The notes: generated from the letters alone by a model not told the origin. DNA of 21,026 nt from Clostridia bacterium (GCA_017398245.1 JAFQGN010000350.1:1-21026), one strand, 5' to 3'; positions 8,203 through 20,714 are shown, counted from the first letter of the stretch. Numbers and translations are program-made.

Positions 8203-11043
8203 GTGAACAACCGCATCATCATCAAAGGCGCGAGGGAGCATAACCTCAAAAACGTGGATCTGGAGCTCCCGCGCGATAAACTCATCGTCATGACCGGCCT
8301 CTCCGGCAGTGGCAAGTCCTCCCTCGCGTTCGATACCATCTTCGCCGAGGGCCAGCGCCGCTATGTCGAATCGCTCTCGTCCTATGCCCGCCAGTTCTTG
8401 GGCCAGATGGACAAGCCCGACGTGGATTATATCGACGGCCTCTCCCCGGCCATTTCCATCGACCAGAAGACCACCAGCCGCAACCCGCGCTCCACAGTGG
8501 GTACCGTGACCGAAATTTACGATTACCTGCGCCTGCTCTATGCGCGCGTGGGCACGCCGCACTGCCCGGAATGCGGGCGCGAGATCACCCAGCAGACGGT
8601 GGACCAGATCGTAGACCAGGTGCAGGCTCTGCCCGAGCGCACGCGCATCCAGGTGCTCGCGCCGGTCATCCGCGGCCGCAAGGGCGAGTACCGCCAGCTG
8701 CTGGAGGATATGCTCAAGCAGGGCTTCATGCGCGCGCGCATCGACGGCAAAATGTGCGAGCTGGAGGAGCCGCCCAAGATCGCCAAAAACAACAAGCATA
8801 CCATCGAGATCGTGGTCGACCGCCTGGCCGTGCGCGCCGATATGCAAAAGCGCCTCACCGATTCGCTCGAAACGGCCATGAAGCTGGCCGGCGGCCTCGT
8901 CGTCATCAATGTCCTCGCGCGCGAGGAAGGCGAGCAGGAGCAGGACATGCTCTTTTCCCAGAACTACGCCTGCCCGGATTGCGGCATCTCCATCGAAGAG
9001 CTCACCCCGCGCATGTTCTCCTTCAATAACCCTTATGGCGCGTGTCCCACCTGTTCGGGCCTCGGCACGCTCATGAAGTTCGATCCGGCCATCGTCATTC
9101 CGGACAGGAGCCTGAGCCTGAACGGCGGCGCGATCGCCGTTTCCAACTGGTCCAAATCCGGCGATGAGGACACCATGTCCCACATGATCCTCGCCGCGCT
9201 GGCTAAGCATTACGAGTTCTCGCTCGACACCCCCATCAAAGACCTGCCCGAGAGCATCGAGGATATCCTGCTCTACGGCACAAAGGGTCAGAAGATCAAG
9301 ATCGCCTACGAGCGCGAATCCGGCCGGGGCGAATTCATGGCCCCCTTTGAAGGCATCATCACCAATCTGGAGCGCCGCTATCGCGAAACGCAGAGCGAGG
9401 GCGTGAAGGAATACCTCGAAGCCTGCATGAGCGCCACGCCCTGCCCGGCCTGCAACGGCCAGAGGCTGAAGAGGGAAGCTCTCGCCGTCACCGTCGGCGG
9501 CATTTCCATTGCGCAAATGTGCGAAATGCCCGTCGCGCAGGCGCGCGAATTCGTGAAAAACCTCAAGCTTTCCGAGAAAAACGCCATGATCGCCGGCCAG
9601 ATCCTGCGCGAGATCGACAGCCGCCTCGGCTTCCTGAACGATGTCGGCCTGTCCTATCTCACTCTGTCCCGCGCCGCGGCCACCCTTTCCGGCGGCGAGG
9701 CGCAGCGCATCCGGCTGGCGACCCAGATCGGCTCCAGCCTCATGGGCGTGCTCTATATTCTGGACGAACCGAGCATCGGCCTGCACCAGCGCGATAACCA
9801 GAAGCTGCTGGGCACCCTTCGCCATCTGCGAGATCTGGGCAACACCCTCGTCGTCGTCGAGCACGATGAGGAGACCATGCGCGCGGCGGACCATCTGGTC
9901 GATATCGGCCCCGGCGCAGGCGAAAACGGCGGCCGCATCATCGCCTCCGGCACGGTCGAGGATATCATCAACGAGCCCGAATCCATCACCGGCGCGTTCC
10001 TCTCCGGCCGGCGCAAGGTAGCCGTGCCCGAAAAGAGGCGCACGCCCACCGGCTGGCTCAAGATCCGGAACGCGCGCGCGAACAACCTCAAGGGCATCGA
10101 CGTCAAGTTCCCTCTCGGCGTCATCACCTGCGTCACCGGCGTTTCCGGCAGCGGCAAATCCTCCCTCGTGAACGAGATCCTCTTCAAACGCCTTTCGCAC
10201 GATCTGAATCGCTCCCGCCTGCGCGCCGGTGCGCACGACGGCGTCGATGGCATCGAGCAGCTCGATAAGATCATCGCGATCGATCAGTCGCCCATCGGCC
10301 GCTCCCCGCGCTCCAACCCCGCCACCTATACCGGCGTGTTCGATCTCATCCGCGATGTCTTCGCCGCCACGACCGACGCCAAGACCCGCGGCTACAAGCC
10401 CAACCGCTTCTCCTTCAACGTAAAGGGCGGCCGCTGCGAGGCCTGCGCGGGCGACGGCATTCTGAAGATCGAGATGCATTTCCTGCCCGACGTCTACGTG
10501 CCCTGCGATGTGTGCAAGGGCAAGCGCTATAACCGCGAAACGCTGGAGGTGCGCTACAAGGGCAAGAATATCTTCGAAGTGCTGGACATGACCGTCAACG
10601 AGGCGGTGGAGTTCTTCGCACCGCTTCCGCGCATCGCCACCAAGCTGCAGACGCTCAAGGACGTGGGCCTTGGCTATATCAAGATCGGCCAGCCCTCCAC
10701 CACGCTTTCCGGCGGCGAGGCCCAGCGCATCAAGCTGGCCACCGAGCTCAGCCGCAAGGCCACCGGCCGCACGCTCTATGTGCTGGACGAGCCCACCACC
10801 GGCCTGCACATGGCCGATGTGCAGCAGCTCGATTCCGTTTTGCAGAAGCTCGCCGACGCGGGCAACACCCTCGTCGTCATCGAGCATAACCTCGATGTCA
10901 TCAAGACCGCCGACCATATCATCGATATGGGCCCCGAGGGCGGCGATCAGGGCGGCACCGTCATCGCCGAGGGTACGCCCGAGCAGGTTGCTGAAATGGA
11001 GGGCAGCTATACCGGCCTCTATCTCAAGCCTTATTTGCGATAG
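8203..11043 (+). CDS. uvrA: Excinuclease ABC subunit UvrA
   Basis: UvrA is the dimeric ABC-type ATPase that finds bulky DNA lesions and hands them to UvrB. Both ATPase modules are complete: Walker [10 protein letters not shown] (32-40) and GVSGSGKSS (from 646), with LSGGEAQR signatures near 495 and 835. Zinc-binding cysteine sets are visible at CPECG, at CPDCG...CPTCSG, and at CEACAGDG...CDVCKGKR. The 946-aa length is typical. The start is GTG 8203 with AAGGAG 8 nt upstream. It lies 198 bp after uvrB in the same direction, a common bacterial arrangement. uvrC is not in the window. No LexA-type operator was recognised. Confidence 0.98.
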   Translation: MNNRIIIKGAREHNLKNVDLELPRDKLIVMTGLSGSGKSSLAFDTIFAEGQRRYVESLSSYARQFLGQMDKPDVDYIDGLSPAISIDQKTTSRNPRSTVGTVTEIYDYLRLLYARVGTPHCPECGREITQQTVDQIVDQVQALPERTRIQVLAPVIRGRKGEYRQLLEDMLKQGFMRARIDGKMCELEEPPKIAKNNKHTIEIVVDRLAVRADMQKRLTDSLETAMKLAGGLVVINVLAREEGEQEQDMLFSQNYACPDCGISIEELTPRMFSFNNPYGACPTCSGLGTLMKFDPAIVIPDRSLSLNGGAIAVSNWSKSGDEDTMSHMILAALAKHYEFSLDTPIKDLPESIEDILLYGTKGQKIKIAYERESGRGEFMAPFEGIITNLERRYRETQSEGVKEYLEACMSATPCPACNGQRLKREALAVTVGGISIAQMCEMPVAQAREFVKNLKLSEKNAMIAGQILREIDSRLGFLNDVGLSYLTLSRAAATLSGGEAQRIRLATQIGSSLMGVLYILDEPSIGLHQRDNQKLLGTLRHLRDLGNTLVVVEHDEETMRAADHLVDIGPGAGENGGRIIASGTVEDIINEPESITGAFLSGRRKVAVPEKRRTPTGWLKIRNARANNLKGIDVKFPLGVITCVTGVSGSGKSSLVNEILFKRLSHDLNRSRLRAGAHDGVDGIEQLDKIIAIDQSPIGRSPRSNPATYTGVFDLIRDVFAATTDAKTRGYKPNRFSFNVKGGRCEACAGDGILKIEMHFLPDVYVPCDVCKGKRYNRETLEVRYKGKNIFEVLDMTVNEAVEFFAPLPRIATKLQTLKDVGLGYIKIGQPSTTLSGGEAQRIKLATELSRKATGRTLYVLDEPTTGLHMADVQQLDSVLQKLADAGNTLVVIEHNLDVIKTADHIIDMGPEGGDQGGTVIAEGTPEQVAEMEGSYTGLYLKPYLR

Positions 11044-11049
11044 GATGCG

Positions 11050-11091
11050 TTGGAACCCCCTTTTCTTTTGAAAAAGAAAAGGGGGTTCCAA
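11050..11091. repeat. Perfect inverted repeat just after uvrA
   Basis: Eighteen-base arms (11050-11067 and 11074-11091; TTGGAACCCCC... against ...GGGGGTTCCAA) flank a 6-nt loop. It starts 7 bp after the uvrA stop. Neither strand has a T-run after the stem, so it is not a classical terminator. It may protect the mRNA 3' end or be a small mobile repeat. Confidence 0.8.
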
Positions 11092-11183
11092 ACCTCCCCG
11101 AAGAGAAATCAATTTGGGTCATGATTTTGAACGAAGAGTGTCGCGTGATAAGCCTTTTACAGGGAAAAATCACAGTCGCTCAT

Positions 11184-11226
11184 AAAAAGCCCGGCCTGCA
11201 TCATGTCTGCAGACCGGACTTTTTTA
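11184..11226 (+). terminator. Intrinsic terminator downstream of uvrA
   Basis: The stem has nested arms AAAAAG, CCGG and CTGCA pairing with TGCAG, CCGG and CTTTTT, separated by single mismatches, and is followed by more T. The A-rich 5' side means it could also work for minus-strand transcription. The 92 bp between the preceding inverted repeat and this stem holds no recognisable gene. Confidence 0.75.
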
Positions 11227-11230
11227 TATC

Positions 11231-11485
11231 AACCTCAAAAAGATGGGATTCTCAAGGGAGAGGTGGCAAACCTAAAGGTTTGCCAGTCCGGCTAAAGCCG
11301 GACAGAAGAATAGTAAGATACAGCAGCCTGTGTTAGAAATTTTGTGTCAGCTTGTATTCTTTCCCCAATATGGGATTCTCAAGGGACATTGTCCCTTGAG
11401 CAGGGTTTCAGGGGCGGAGCCCCTGACGTCCTCCCTTGAGCAGGGTCTCAGGGGCAGCGCCCCTGACAATTCCTGTTCCGGCTCG
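11231..11485. repeat. Hairpin element cluster between uvrA terminator and gtrA (copy B and relatives)
   Basis: No gene is visible. Two TGGGATTCTCAAGGG words occur (11244 and 11371). Hairpins are GGCAAACC/GGTTTGCC with loop TAAA (about 11265), GTCCGGC/GCCGGAC with loop TAAA (about 11286), CTCAAGGGAC/GTCCCTTGAG with loop ATT (11378-11400), TCAGGGGC/GCCCCTGA with loop GGA (11408-11426), and the same arms with loop AGC (11448-11466). A fragment CCCTTGAGCAGGGT is duplicated between the last two, suggesting partial tandem duplication of the element. Confidence 0.8.
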
Positions 11486-11917
11486 TTACTTCTTGCGGAA
11501 CACCCACAGCTTTCCCGTAATGTAGTTCACAATGATGACCACCACGTTCGCCAGCACCTTTGCGATCATCTCGTCCATGCCGATACCAAACACGCATGCG
11601 TTTACCATGCCGATATCCAACACCATGGCGAACACGCGTGCAAGCGCGAACTGCACGGCCTCTTTCCAGACCAGCTTCGCCTCCCAGGAGCGGCTCTTGA
11701 ACACGTACCGCTTGTTTGCAAAAAACGCGAACACGATGCTCAGCACGTTTGCGATCACGTTTGCCGCCGTCAGCCACAGTGCGGATTCCGCTCTGCTCCT
11801 GGTCAGCAGCGCAAACGCGCCGATGTTCACCAGCGTCGTCATTACGCCTACAATCCCGTATACGATCAGCTCGCGCAGCGCGTCGCTGTTCAGCAATGCA
11901 GTTAACCTTTTGATCAT
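11486..11917 (-). CDS. GtrA-family small membrane protein
   Basis: A 143-aa protein with four hydrophobic segments (about 16-38, 46-68, 88-108 and 118-138) and the paired aromatic/basic signatures of GtrA proteins: FFANKRYVFKS after the second segment and NYITGKLWVFRKK at the C-terminus. GtrA proteins are thought to help move lipid-linked sugars across the cytoplasmic membrane for decoration of wall or surface polysaccharide. The start ATG 11917 lies 3 bp after the addA stop and uses an AAGGAG inside the end of addA, so the two are translationally coupled or at least co-transcribed. No glycosyltransferase partner is adjacent. The substrate is unknown. Confidence 0.88.
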   Translation of the reverse strand: MIKRLTALLNSDALRELIVYGIVGVMTTLVNIGAFALLTRSRAESALWLTAANVIANVLSIVFAFFANKRYVFKSRSWEAKLVWKEAVQFALARVFAMVLDIGMVNACVFGIGMDEMIAKVLANVVVIIVNYITGKLWVFRKK

Positions 11918-11920
11918 TCC

Positions 11921-14900
11921 TTACTCCTTTTCCACCGCGATCGCACGCCCCGTGCGCAGATGGCACAGATACGCCTCCGCCACCGGAACGCCGGTGATCT
12001 CCTCCAGCGCGCGCCGGTACAGCCTCAGCTGCGGCGCATAGCGGCCCAGCAGTTCTTCCTCGTCGTCCACGCGGTCGGTCTTGTAATCAAGCAGTATCCA
12101 CTTGCCCTTTTCCATAAAGCAGCAGTCGATCACGCCCTGCACCAGCACGAACGTGTCCGGCGCGCCCTCGCCGATGGCCTCTTTGGCCTTCATCCGCAGG
12201 TTGAACGCCCATTCGCGCCGCATTTCCTGCGCTTCGATCGCCCTCTGGCCGATCCCGCTTTCCAGAAACCGCACCAGCATGTCGATGCGGATGCTTTCGC
12301 GCTCCTCGCGCGAAAACACGCCCTTGTACGCCAGCATATCCAGCTGCTGCCGGACGGCCGCCCGCAGCACGTCTCCGCCAAAATGGCGCAGCGCGCCCAG
12401 ATCGAGCATGCACAGCGCGTTGTGCGTGGCCGTGCCGCGCTCGAGCGCCCTGCGGGAAACCCCGCCCAGAAACTCCGGCATTTCCTCCGGCGGCTGTCGC
12501 TCCGCCGGGCCGAGCACCTGCCGCGCCATGGAAGTGACCGTCAGCTTGAGCGGGCTGAGCGTCTCGCTCGCATAGGGGTACACCCATGCGTACGCCTCGT
12601 CCAGCACCTTGGATTCCGCCGTCTTTCCCTCGGAAAGGATCCTGTCCAGCGCATCGGTGGGGGAGAGCGCGCCCTCCGCGGGGCGCGCCGCGCCGGGCAC
12701 GCCAGCGGGCGCCTGCTTTTGCAAAATCACGCTGCCGTCATCCTCGCCGCCCATCAGCGCAGGCACGCACGGGCAGATCGCGTCCAGCCATGTCTTGATT
12801 CGCCGGATATCCGCGCTTCCGTATCGCCAGCGGCGCATGGCGGCCGCGGGCTCCTTCACGCGCCCGACGAGGATCAGCCTGTCGGATGCCCTCGTCATCA
12901 GCACGTATAAAAGCCGCAGCTCCTCGTTGATCGTCTCCAAATTTTCTAAGCTGCGCACGGCCTTGCTCAGCACGGTATCGCGCCGCGTGCCCAAAGCCGG
13001 GTCGCGCAGCTCCATGCTCCAGCCCAGATCCCGGTGTGCTGCCAGCTCTCCGCGCGCAGCCCTGCGCGTGAAATCGCGCTCGCACTGCACGCCGAACACG
13101 ATGGGAAACTCCAGCCCCTTCGATTTGTGCGCTGTCATCAGCCGCACCACGTCGTCGCCCTCGCCCAAAGGCTGCGCTTCGCCGTAATCCGCCGCGCCGC
13201 CGCCGGGCATCTTAAAGCTGTCCAGAAAGCCGGCAAGCCCGCCCGTGTGGCTCTCTCCCCAGCGCGCGGCCATGTCGCACAGCATGTCCAGGTTCGCCCT
13301 GCGCCTTTCGCAGCCCGCCAGAGCGCCGACATAGGCCATAAACCCCGTCTCACGCAGAAAGCGGTCCAGGAACACATCCAGCGGCAGATGCCTTGCCAGC
13401 ATGCGCCATTTGCTCAGCGCATACAAAAAATCCTGCAGCCGCAGGCCCAGCTCGTCGCCGTCCTGCGCCTTTTTCTCCACTGCGTCGCGGAAGCTGTCCT
13501 TCGGGCATGCGATACGGATCTGCGCCACGTCCTCCGGCGTGAATCCGAAGCACGGGCTGAGCAGCGCGGCCAGTAGGTCGTTGTCCCGCCGTCCGTTGTC
13601 GATCAGCGAAAGCATTGCCAGCACATGGCGGATCTCCATGCTCTCAGCATATCCTCCGCCCGTATCCGCAAAACAGGGCACGCCCTCGGCCTCAAGGATG
13701 TCCCGCACCGAAAGCAGCCGCTCCCGCGTGCGCGAGAGGATCACGATATCGCGGTAGCGAACAGGCCTCGTCCCGCCAATGGCCGCGTCGTACATGGGCG
13801 TTCCCACCAGCTGAGCGATCCGCCTTGCGATGAACAGCCCTTCCCGCACCGCTGCGTCGGAAGGCGCGTTTTCTTCTTCATCGCCTTCGGGCTCGTTTTC
13901 GGCGCGCAGCAAAGCCAGCTCCACCGGAGGATCCTCATCCGGCCAGAGCGCGCCGGGGTACAGGTATTCGTCCTGCGTGTAATCGATCTCCGAGCCCGCC
14001 AAGTGCAGCGCCTTGTCGAACACGCGGTTGGTAAAGTTCAGTATCCGCGCGCGGGAGCGGAAATTCCGGTTGAGCAAAATCAGCTGCCCGCCATCTTTTG
14101 CGGAAAACGCCTTCTGCTTTGCGATAAACAGGCTCGGCTCCGCAAGCCGGAACCGGTAGATGGACTGCTTCACATCGCCCACCATGAACAGCCGCCCGGG
14201 CCTTGCCGTCAGGCGGATGAGCGCATCCTGCATATCGGAAATATCCTGGTATTCGTCCACGAACACGGCGTCGTACCGGCCCGAGACCGACGCGGCCACA
14301 GCCGGGTCGCGCATCGCGCGCATGGCCCGCTGCTCCAGATCGGCGTAGTCGTACGCCGCGCGCGCATCCTTCTCCGCCTCTAAGATTTCGTGCATTTTCA
14401 GCACGATCTCGCCCAGCACGCGCAGCGCGCTCTTGTTCAGCGCCATGTCCGCCTGCGCGCGCTCCGGGTCGGACAAAGCCTTTTCCGCCTTGCCGATGCG
14501 GTCGGCCGCGCCCTTGCGCAGGGCCTTCGCCTCTTCCAGCAGCTCCTCGTCGCATTTTCCGCGCCCGGGCCTCGTCTGGCTGAAGGATGCAAGCTCGGCC
14601 TTCAGGGCCGCGCCGTCTTTTTTCAGAGCCTCGCCGATCCATTCCGCGTCCTGTTCGATCGCCGCGGCATAGTGCGCCGGCCCGTTGGGCCGCATGCAGA
14701 TCGCGTGCGCCTGCCTGTACAGGGCCTCGGCCTCGCGCAGAAGAGCCTTCGCATCCTGTTCCAGAATTTCGCAGCAGCGCAGAACCTGCGCCTCGCCGTC
14801 GCTGCGCTCGATCGCCTCCTGCAGCCATTGCCACGGATCGGGCCTGTTGCGCGCAAAACGATACAGCTCGCCGGCCATTTCGGCCACGGCACGCGCATCA

Positions 14901-15364
14901 CGCCCGCAGGTCAGGCGTTCCAGCCCCTCGCCGCCCTTTGCGTAAATCTCGTCCATCGCCTCGCGCAGCGCGCCGGAGGCCAGCTTGTCCGCCTCGGCCG
15001 TTTCCATGATGCGGAACGCCGGGTCGACCCCGGCCGCTTCGAACCGTTCCCGCATCAGCGACGAGCAGAACGAATGCAGCGTGCCGATGGCGGCCATGGG
15101 CAGCTTGTCCAGCTGGTCGCGGAATCTCTCGCTCTCGCCCGCCAGCTCTTCCAGCCGCTTTTGCAGCTTTGCCCTCATGTCGGAAGCCGCCGCCCTTGTA
15201 AATGTAACGATGAGCAGCTGGTCGATATCCATGCCCTCTTCGATCAGCGCAAGCACGCGCGCAACGAGCACCGTGGTCTTGCCCGAGCCCGCCGCTGCGG
15301 AAACGAGCAGATCGCTCCCGCGCGCTTCGATGGCTTGCTGCTGCTGCTGCGTAAACTTCGGCAT
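11921..15364 (-). CDS. addA: ATP-dependent helicase/nuclease subunit AddA
   Basis: AddA is the UvrD-type 3'-5' helicase with a C-terminal nuclease domain. With AddB it processes double-strand breaks for recombination. Seen are Walker A SAAAGSGKT (22-30), FTRAAASDMR, the Walker B VDEYQD (about 365-372), GDVKQSIYRFR, MTAHKSKGLEFP, a motif VI region VLMTRASDRL, and the RecB-type nuclease core LLDYKTD (about 1095) with PQLRLY after it. It has 1147 aa, slightly shorter than B. subtilis AddA. The start ATG 15364 has GGAGG 7 nt upstream and gives MPKFTQQQQQAIEARG, which aligns with other AddAs; further upstream the frame runs through hairpin repeats. addB, normally next door, is not here. gtrA follows 3 bp downstream. 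Confidence 0.95.
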   Translation of the reverse strand: MPKFTQQQQQAIEARGSDLLVSAAAGSGKTTVLVARVLALIEEGMDIDQLLIVTFTRAAASDMRAKLQKRLEELAGESERFRDQLDKLPMAAIGTLHSFCSSLMRERFEAAGVDPAFRIMETAEADKLASGALREAMDEIYAKGGEGLERLTCGRDARAVAEMAGELYRFARNRPDPWQWLQEAIERSDGEAQVLRCCEILEQDAKALLREAEALYRQAHAICMRPNGPAHYAAAIEQDAEWIGEALKKDGAALKAELASFSQTRPGRGKCDEELLEEAKALRKGAADRIGKAEKALSDPERAQADMALNKSALRVLGEIVLKMHEILEAEKDARAAYDYADLEQRAMRAMRDPAVAASVSGRYDAVFVDEYQDISDMQDALIRLTARPGRLFMVGDVKQSIYRFRLAEPSLFIAKQKAFSAKDGGQLILLNRNFRSRARILNFTNRVFDKALHLAGSEIDYTQDEYLYPGALWPDEDPPVELALLRAENEPEGDEEENAPSDAAVREGLFIARRIAQLVGTPMYDAAIGGTRPVRYRDIVILSRTRERLLSVRDILEAEGVPCFADTGGGYAESMEIRHVLAMLSLIDNGRRDNDLLAALLSPCFGFTPEDVAQIRIACPKDSFRDAVEKKAQDGDELGLRLQDFLYALSKWRMLARHLPLDVFLDRFLRETGFMAYVGALAGCERRRANLDMLCDMAARWGESHTGGLAGFLDSFKMPGGGAADYGEAQPLGEGDDVVRLMTAHKSKGLEFPIVFGVQCERDFTRRAARGELAAHRDLGWSMELRDPALGTRRDTVLSKAVRSLENLETINEELRLLYVLMTRASDRLILVGRVKEPAAAMRRWRYGSADIRRIKTWLDAICPCVPALMGGEDDGSVILQKQAPAGVPGAARPAEGALSPTDALDRILSEGKTAESKVLDEAYAWVYPYASETLSPLKLTVTSMARQVLGPAERQPPEEMPEFLGGVSRRALERGTATHNALCMLDLGALRHFGGDVLRAAVRQQLDMLAYKGVFSREERESIRIDMLVRFLESGIGQRAIEAQEMRREWAFNLRMKAKEAIGEGAPDTFVLVQGVIDCCFMEKGKWILLDYKTDRVDDEEELLGRYAPQLRLYRRALEEITGVPVAEAYLCHLRTGRAIAVEKE

Positions 15365-15385
15365 GTTCCGACCTCCTTGCGTGCA

Positions 15386-15580
15386 GGGGATGCCGGGGGC
15401 TTCTCGCCCCCGGGCCCCTCGGCAAAGGGAATGATTCCCTTTGCAAACCTCTGTATGGGAATAGTAATAGATACGCCGGTATAAAAATACATCCAAATGA
15501 TGGGATTCTTATGGGATGAAATCCCTTGAGCAGGGGTGCAGGGGACGGAGTCCCTGCCGTATCCCGTGGCAGCGCCCCCG
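15386..15580. repeat. Hairpin elements in the addA leader region
   Basis: The 283-bp gap between addA and lacZ holds a GCCGGGGGC...GCCCCCGGGC stem (from about 15390), GCAAAGGGAA/TTCCCTTTGC with loop TGA (15422-15444), the word TGGGATTC (15501), ATGGGAT/ATCCCTT with loop GAA, and a GCAGGGGAC/GTCCCTGC stem with loop GGA. The TGA-loop hairpin matches that at 8072-8094 except for paired arm changes. No confident addA promoter was found. Confidence 0.75.
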
Positions 15581-15594
15581 CCGCACTTTTGATG

Positions 15595-15629
15595 AAAAAC
15601 GGGGCTGTGCCGTGAACGGCACAGCCCCG
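15595..15629 (-). terminator. Intrinsic terminator of lacZ
   Basis: On the minus strand a 14-bp perfect stem (15629-15616 with 15613-15600; core GGGGCTGTGCCG/CGGCACAGCCCC) is followed directly by TTTTT. It begins about 19 bp after the lacZ stop. Confidence 0.9.
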
Positions 15630-15647
15630 AAAGCATTTGCGTAGGAA

Positions 15648-18800
<3,153 letters not shown>

Positions 18801-18847
18801 TTATATCTGTCGATTTTGTTCAAGGAAGTCCAAAGTCCAACAAATAT

Positions 18848-18875
18848 AGTATAGCAAAAAAACGCCGTTTTGCAA
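18848..18875 (-). promoter_or_regulatory. Promoter of lacZ, overlapping the upstream terminator
   Basis: TTGCAA (18875-18870), a 16-nt spacer and TATACT (18853-18848) on the minus strand. The -35 box spans the loop of the terminator at 18857-18886. A leader of about 58 nt precedes the SD and ATG. No CRE-like operator was recognised with confidence. Confidence 0.6.
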
Positions 18876-18886
18876 CGGCGTTTTTT
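18857..18886 (-). terminator. Intrinsic terminator of the heparinase-like gene (bidirectional form)
   Basis: A 13-bp perfect stem AAAAAACGCCGTT/AACGGCGTTTTTT with a TTGC loop gives a T-run on both strands. On the minus strand it lies 160 bp after the heparinase-like gene and before lacZ. Nothing gene-like was seen between the stop at 19047 and this stem. Confidence 0.85.
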
Positions 18887-19046
18887 CCTTTTTTGATGAA
18901 GTTGCGAACCTGCCGCTCCATTGCGGCGCGTGCGGGATCGCATCGCCCGGCCGCACGCCTGCGCATGGGAGAACGGCTTTGGCCGCCCGCATGCAGGATC
19001 TGTCCGAACGACTATGCTTTTTCCGTAAGCGGCGCGGCGTCCGGTC

Positions 19047-20714
19047 TCAGTTTGCCTCCGCCCGCGTGAACGTACACGTCCAGCATCCGCCGGCCGCGCT
19101 CTCGGCCTGCGCAAGGATCAGCGCCCACATTGGCTTTCCGCCTTCGCATGGCACTTCCTCCACGCTCGCGTGCGTCGGCCCGTCCCATTCCATATACGCG
19201 TTCCCGATCCGCGCCCTCGGCGCGCCCACGGCCAGAACCGGCTGCTTTTCGGATACAAAGCGCAAACGGCTGTACCTGCGCACGCCCGCGTAATCAAACG
19301 CGTCCAGAAGCCGCACCGTCTGCCCCTGGTTGGTCAGCATTACCGTGCGCTGCCACGAGGAGAGCGACGCATCCAGCGGGTACGACGGCGCGATGTCCAT
19401 CGAAATGGTGGGGAAGCCCTCCTCACGCACGGAGACATCCCTGCAGGACAGGCGCGCCTGCCCCTTGCCGTCCGGCTCGGGCAGCGAACGGCCTTCGGCC
19501 CCGCACGGCGCATAGCTCAATACGGGCTCGCCGTCTAAAAACAGCGCCAGCGCGCCGGCTTGCAGCGCGGCATAAAAGCCCTTTCCGTGCGGCCGCGCGG
19601 CAAAGAACTGCAGCCCCTGCACCACGGCGATGGGCTCCGGCGGCATGTTTCCGCCGTCCTTTTCCAGAGAAGGCCTCCACAGCGCGCTTAAAAGCCGCGC
19701 GGTGATGTTCTCGTCCGCCCTGTCCGCGCGCGGCGATTCGCTCTCGCGCTCGATCCTATCCAGCTTCGCGCCCAGAGAGCACAGCGCATCGTCGTCAAAC
19801 GCCGCGCCGATCCGGTACAGATCCTCCCCGTACAGCCCGGGCCGCATGCAGCTCTTTTCGTCTGCGAAATATTCGCCCGCGATGTGCAGATGCACGGGCA
19901 GGCGCATTTCTGCCGCCAGCGAGTCGTCCGAGCGCAGCCCGCTCTGCCCGGCGCAGGCCAGATCGGCCAGCAGCACGCCGTCGGCGATGGCGCACGCGCT
20001 TCTTGTCCACCCGGCAAGGCCGTCCCTTTGCAGCGCGGCGAGGATCCAGCCTCCGCTCACGCAGCGGTCGGCGATGCGCAGCGCGTTCTTCAGCCGCAGC
20101 CAGCGTATGGACTCGTCCTGCGGCACGATCAGACACGCTGCGATCATCGCACGCGCGAATTCAGGCGCGTCCGTGCGCCGCAGCGCCGCCTCGCAGCAGG
20201 CCGGGTCGTCCAGATAGCGCAGCACGCGCGCCTCGCACGCCTGATACATGCCCTGCCTCAACCCGATCGCGTATTCCTCCAGCGCATTTTCCAGCAGCAC
20301 CGCCGCCCATGCGAGCAGCTCGGCCGTCTGCGCGGCGAAAAGATCCGGCATGGTCTGCAGCGCAGGCGCATGCCGCCGCCCGGCCGCGTTCCAGCCCGGC
20401 TCCGAAAGGATGCGGAAGATCAGCTCCGCCGCCGCGGGCAAATACCTCCCGCGCTGGTGCACAGCCTCGCCAAGACACAGCGCCGCAAGCGCAGTCCGGT
20501 TTTGCTGCCGCATTTCGTTATACCGGTTCGGCGAACCCAGCCAGTCGGCCAGCGCGGGCGCATGCGCCCCGGCCTTCAGCGCCTTTTCCGCGCGCGAAAG
20601 GAACCTGTCCACCGTAAAGGAGGGCAGGCGGGGCAAATCGCTCCTGCGGAACAGCTGAAAATCCTGCGCCGGCAGCAGCGCCGTCACCATGGCTTCAAAA
20701 TGAGATGCGATCAT
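19047..20714 (-). CDS. Diverged heparinase II/III-like protein
   Basis: A 555-aa protein with no signal peptide. Features typical of heparinase II/III-like proteins of gut Clostridia are RTALAALCLGEAVHQRGRY (73-91), where members have an R...L...E...G.fl pattern; SEPGW (104-108), where a ceEptW motif is expected; an alpha-helical toroid to about 270; and FADEKSCMRPGLYGEDLYRIG-like sequence at 283-303, followed by a beta-rich C-terminal half (about 340-555). The NNWNPW-type and DEGxxYW-type motifs I would expect between about 180 and 240 are not seen; instead there is DAPEFARAM and DGLAGWTRSA. Lyase activity is therefore doubtful. ATG 20714 has AGGAG 10 nt upstream. It lies upstream of lacZ but with a terminator and a new promoter between them. 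Confidence 0.6.
   Translation of the reverse strand: MIASHFEAMVTALLPAQDFQLFRRSDLPRLPSFTVDRFLSRAEKALKAGAHAPALADWLGSPNRYNEMRQQNRTALAALCLGEAVHQRGRYLPAAAELIFRILSEPGWNAAGRRHAPALQTMPDLFAAQTAELLAWAAVLLENALEEYAIGLRQGMYQACEARVLRYLDDPACCEAALRRTDAPEFARAMIAACLIVPQDESIRWLRLKNALRIADRCVSGGWILAALQRDGLAGWTRSACAIADGVLLADLACAGQSGLRSDDSLAAEMRLPVHLHIAGEYFADEKSCMRPGLYGEDLYRIGAAFDDDALCSLGAKLDRIERESESPRADRADENITARLLSALWRPSLEKDGGNMPPEPIAVVQGLQFFAARPHGKGFYAALQAGALALFLDGEPVLSYAPCGAEGRSLPEPDGKGQARLSCRDVSVREEGFPTISMDIAPSYPLDASLSSWQRTVMLTNQGQTVRLLDAFDYAGVRRYSRLRFVSEKQPVLAVGAPRARIGNAYMEWDGPTHASVEEVPCEGGKPMWALILAQAESAAGGCWTCTFTRAEAN

Noticed and set aside
7921..11112. A 1063-aa open frame on the minus strand opposite uvrA
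   Set aside because: It lies antisense to a complete, motif-rich uvrA. Its sequence is low-complexity His/Ala/Gly/Asp-rich, typical of the mirror frame of high-GC genes.
11231..11470. CRISPR-like array
   Set aside because: The repeats are few, irregularly spaced and self-palindromic, with no regular spacers and no cas genes nearby.
11121..11905. Plus-strand frames of 71 and 191 aa between uvrA and addA
   Set aside because: They run through terminator and hairpin repeats and across the antisense of gtrA, and have no SD or family resemblance.
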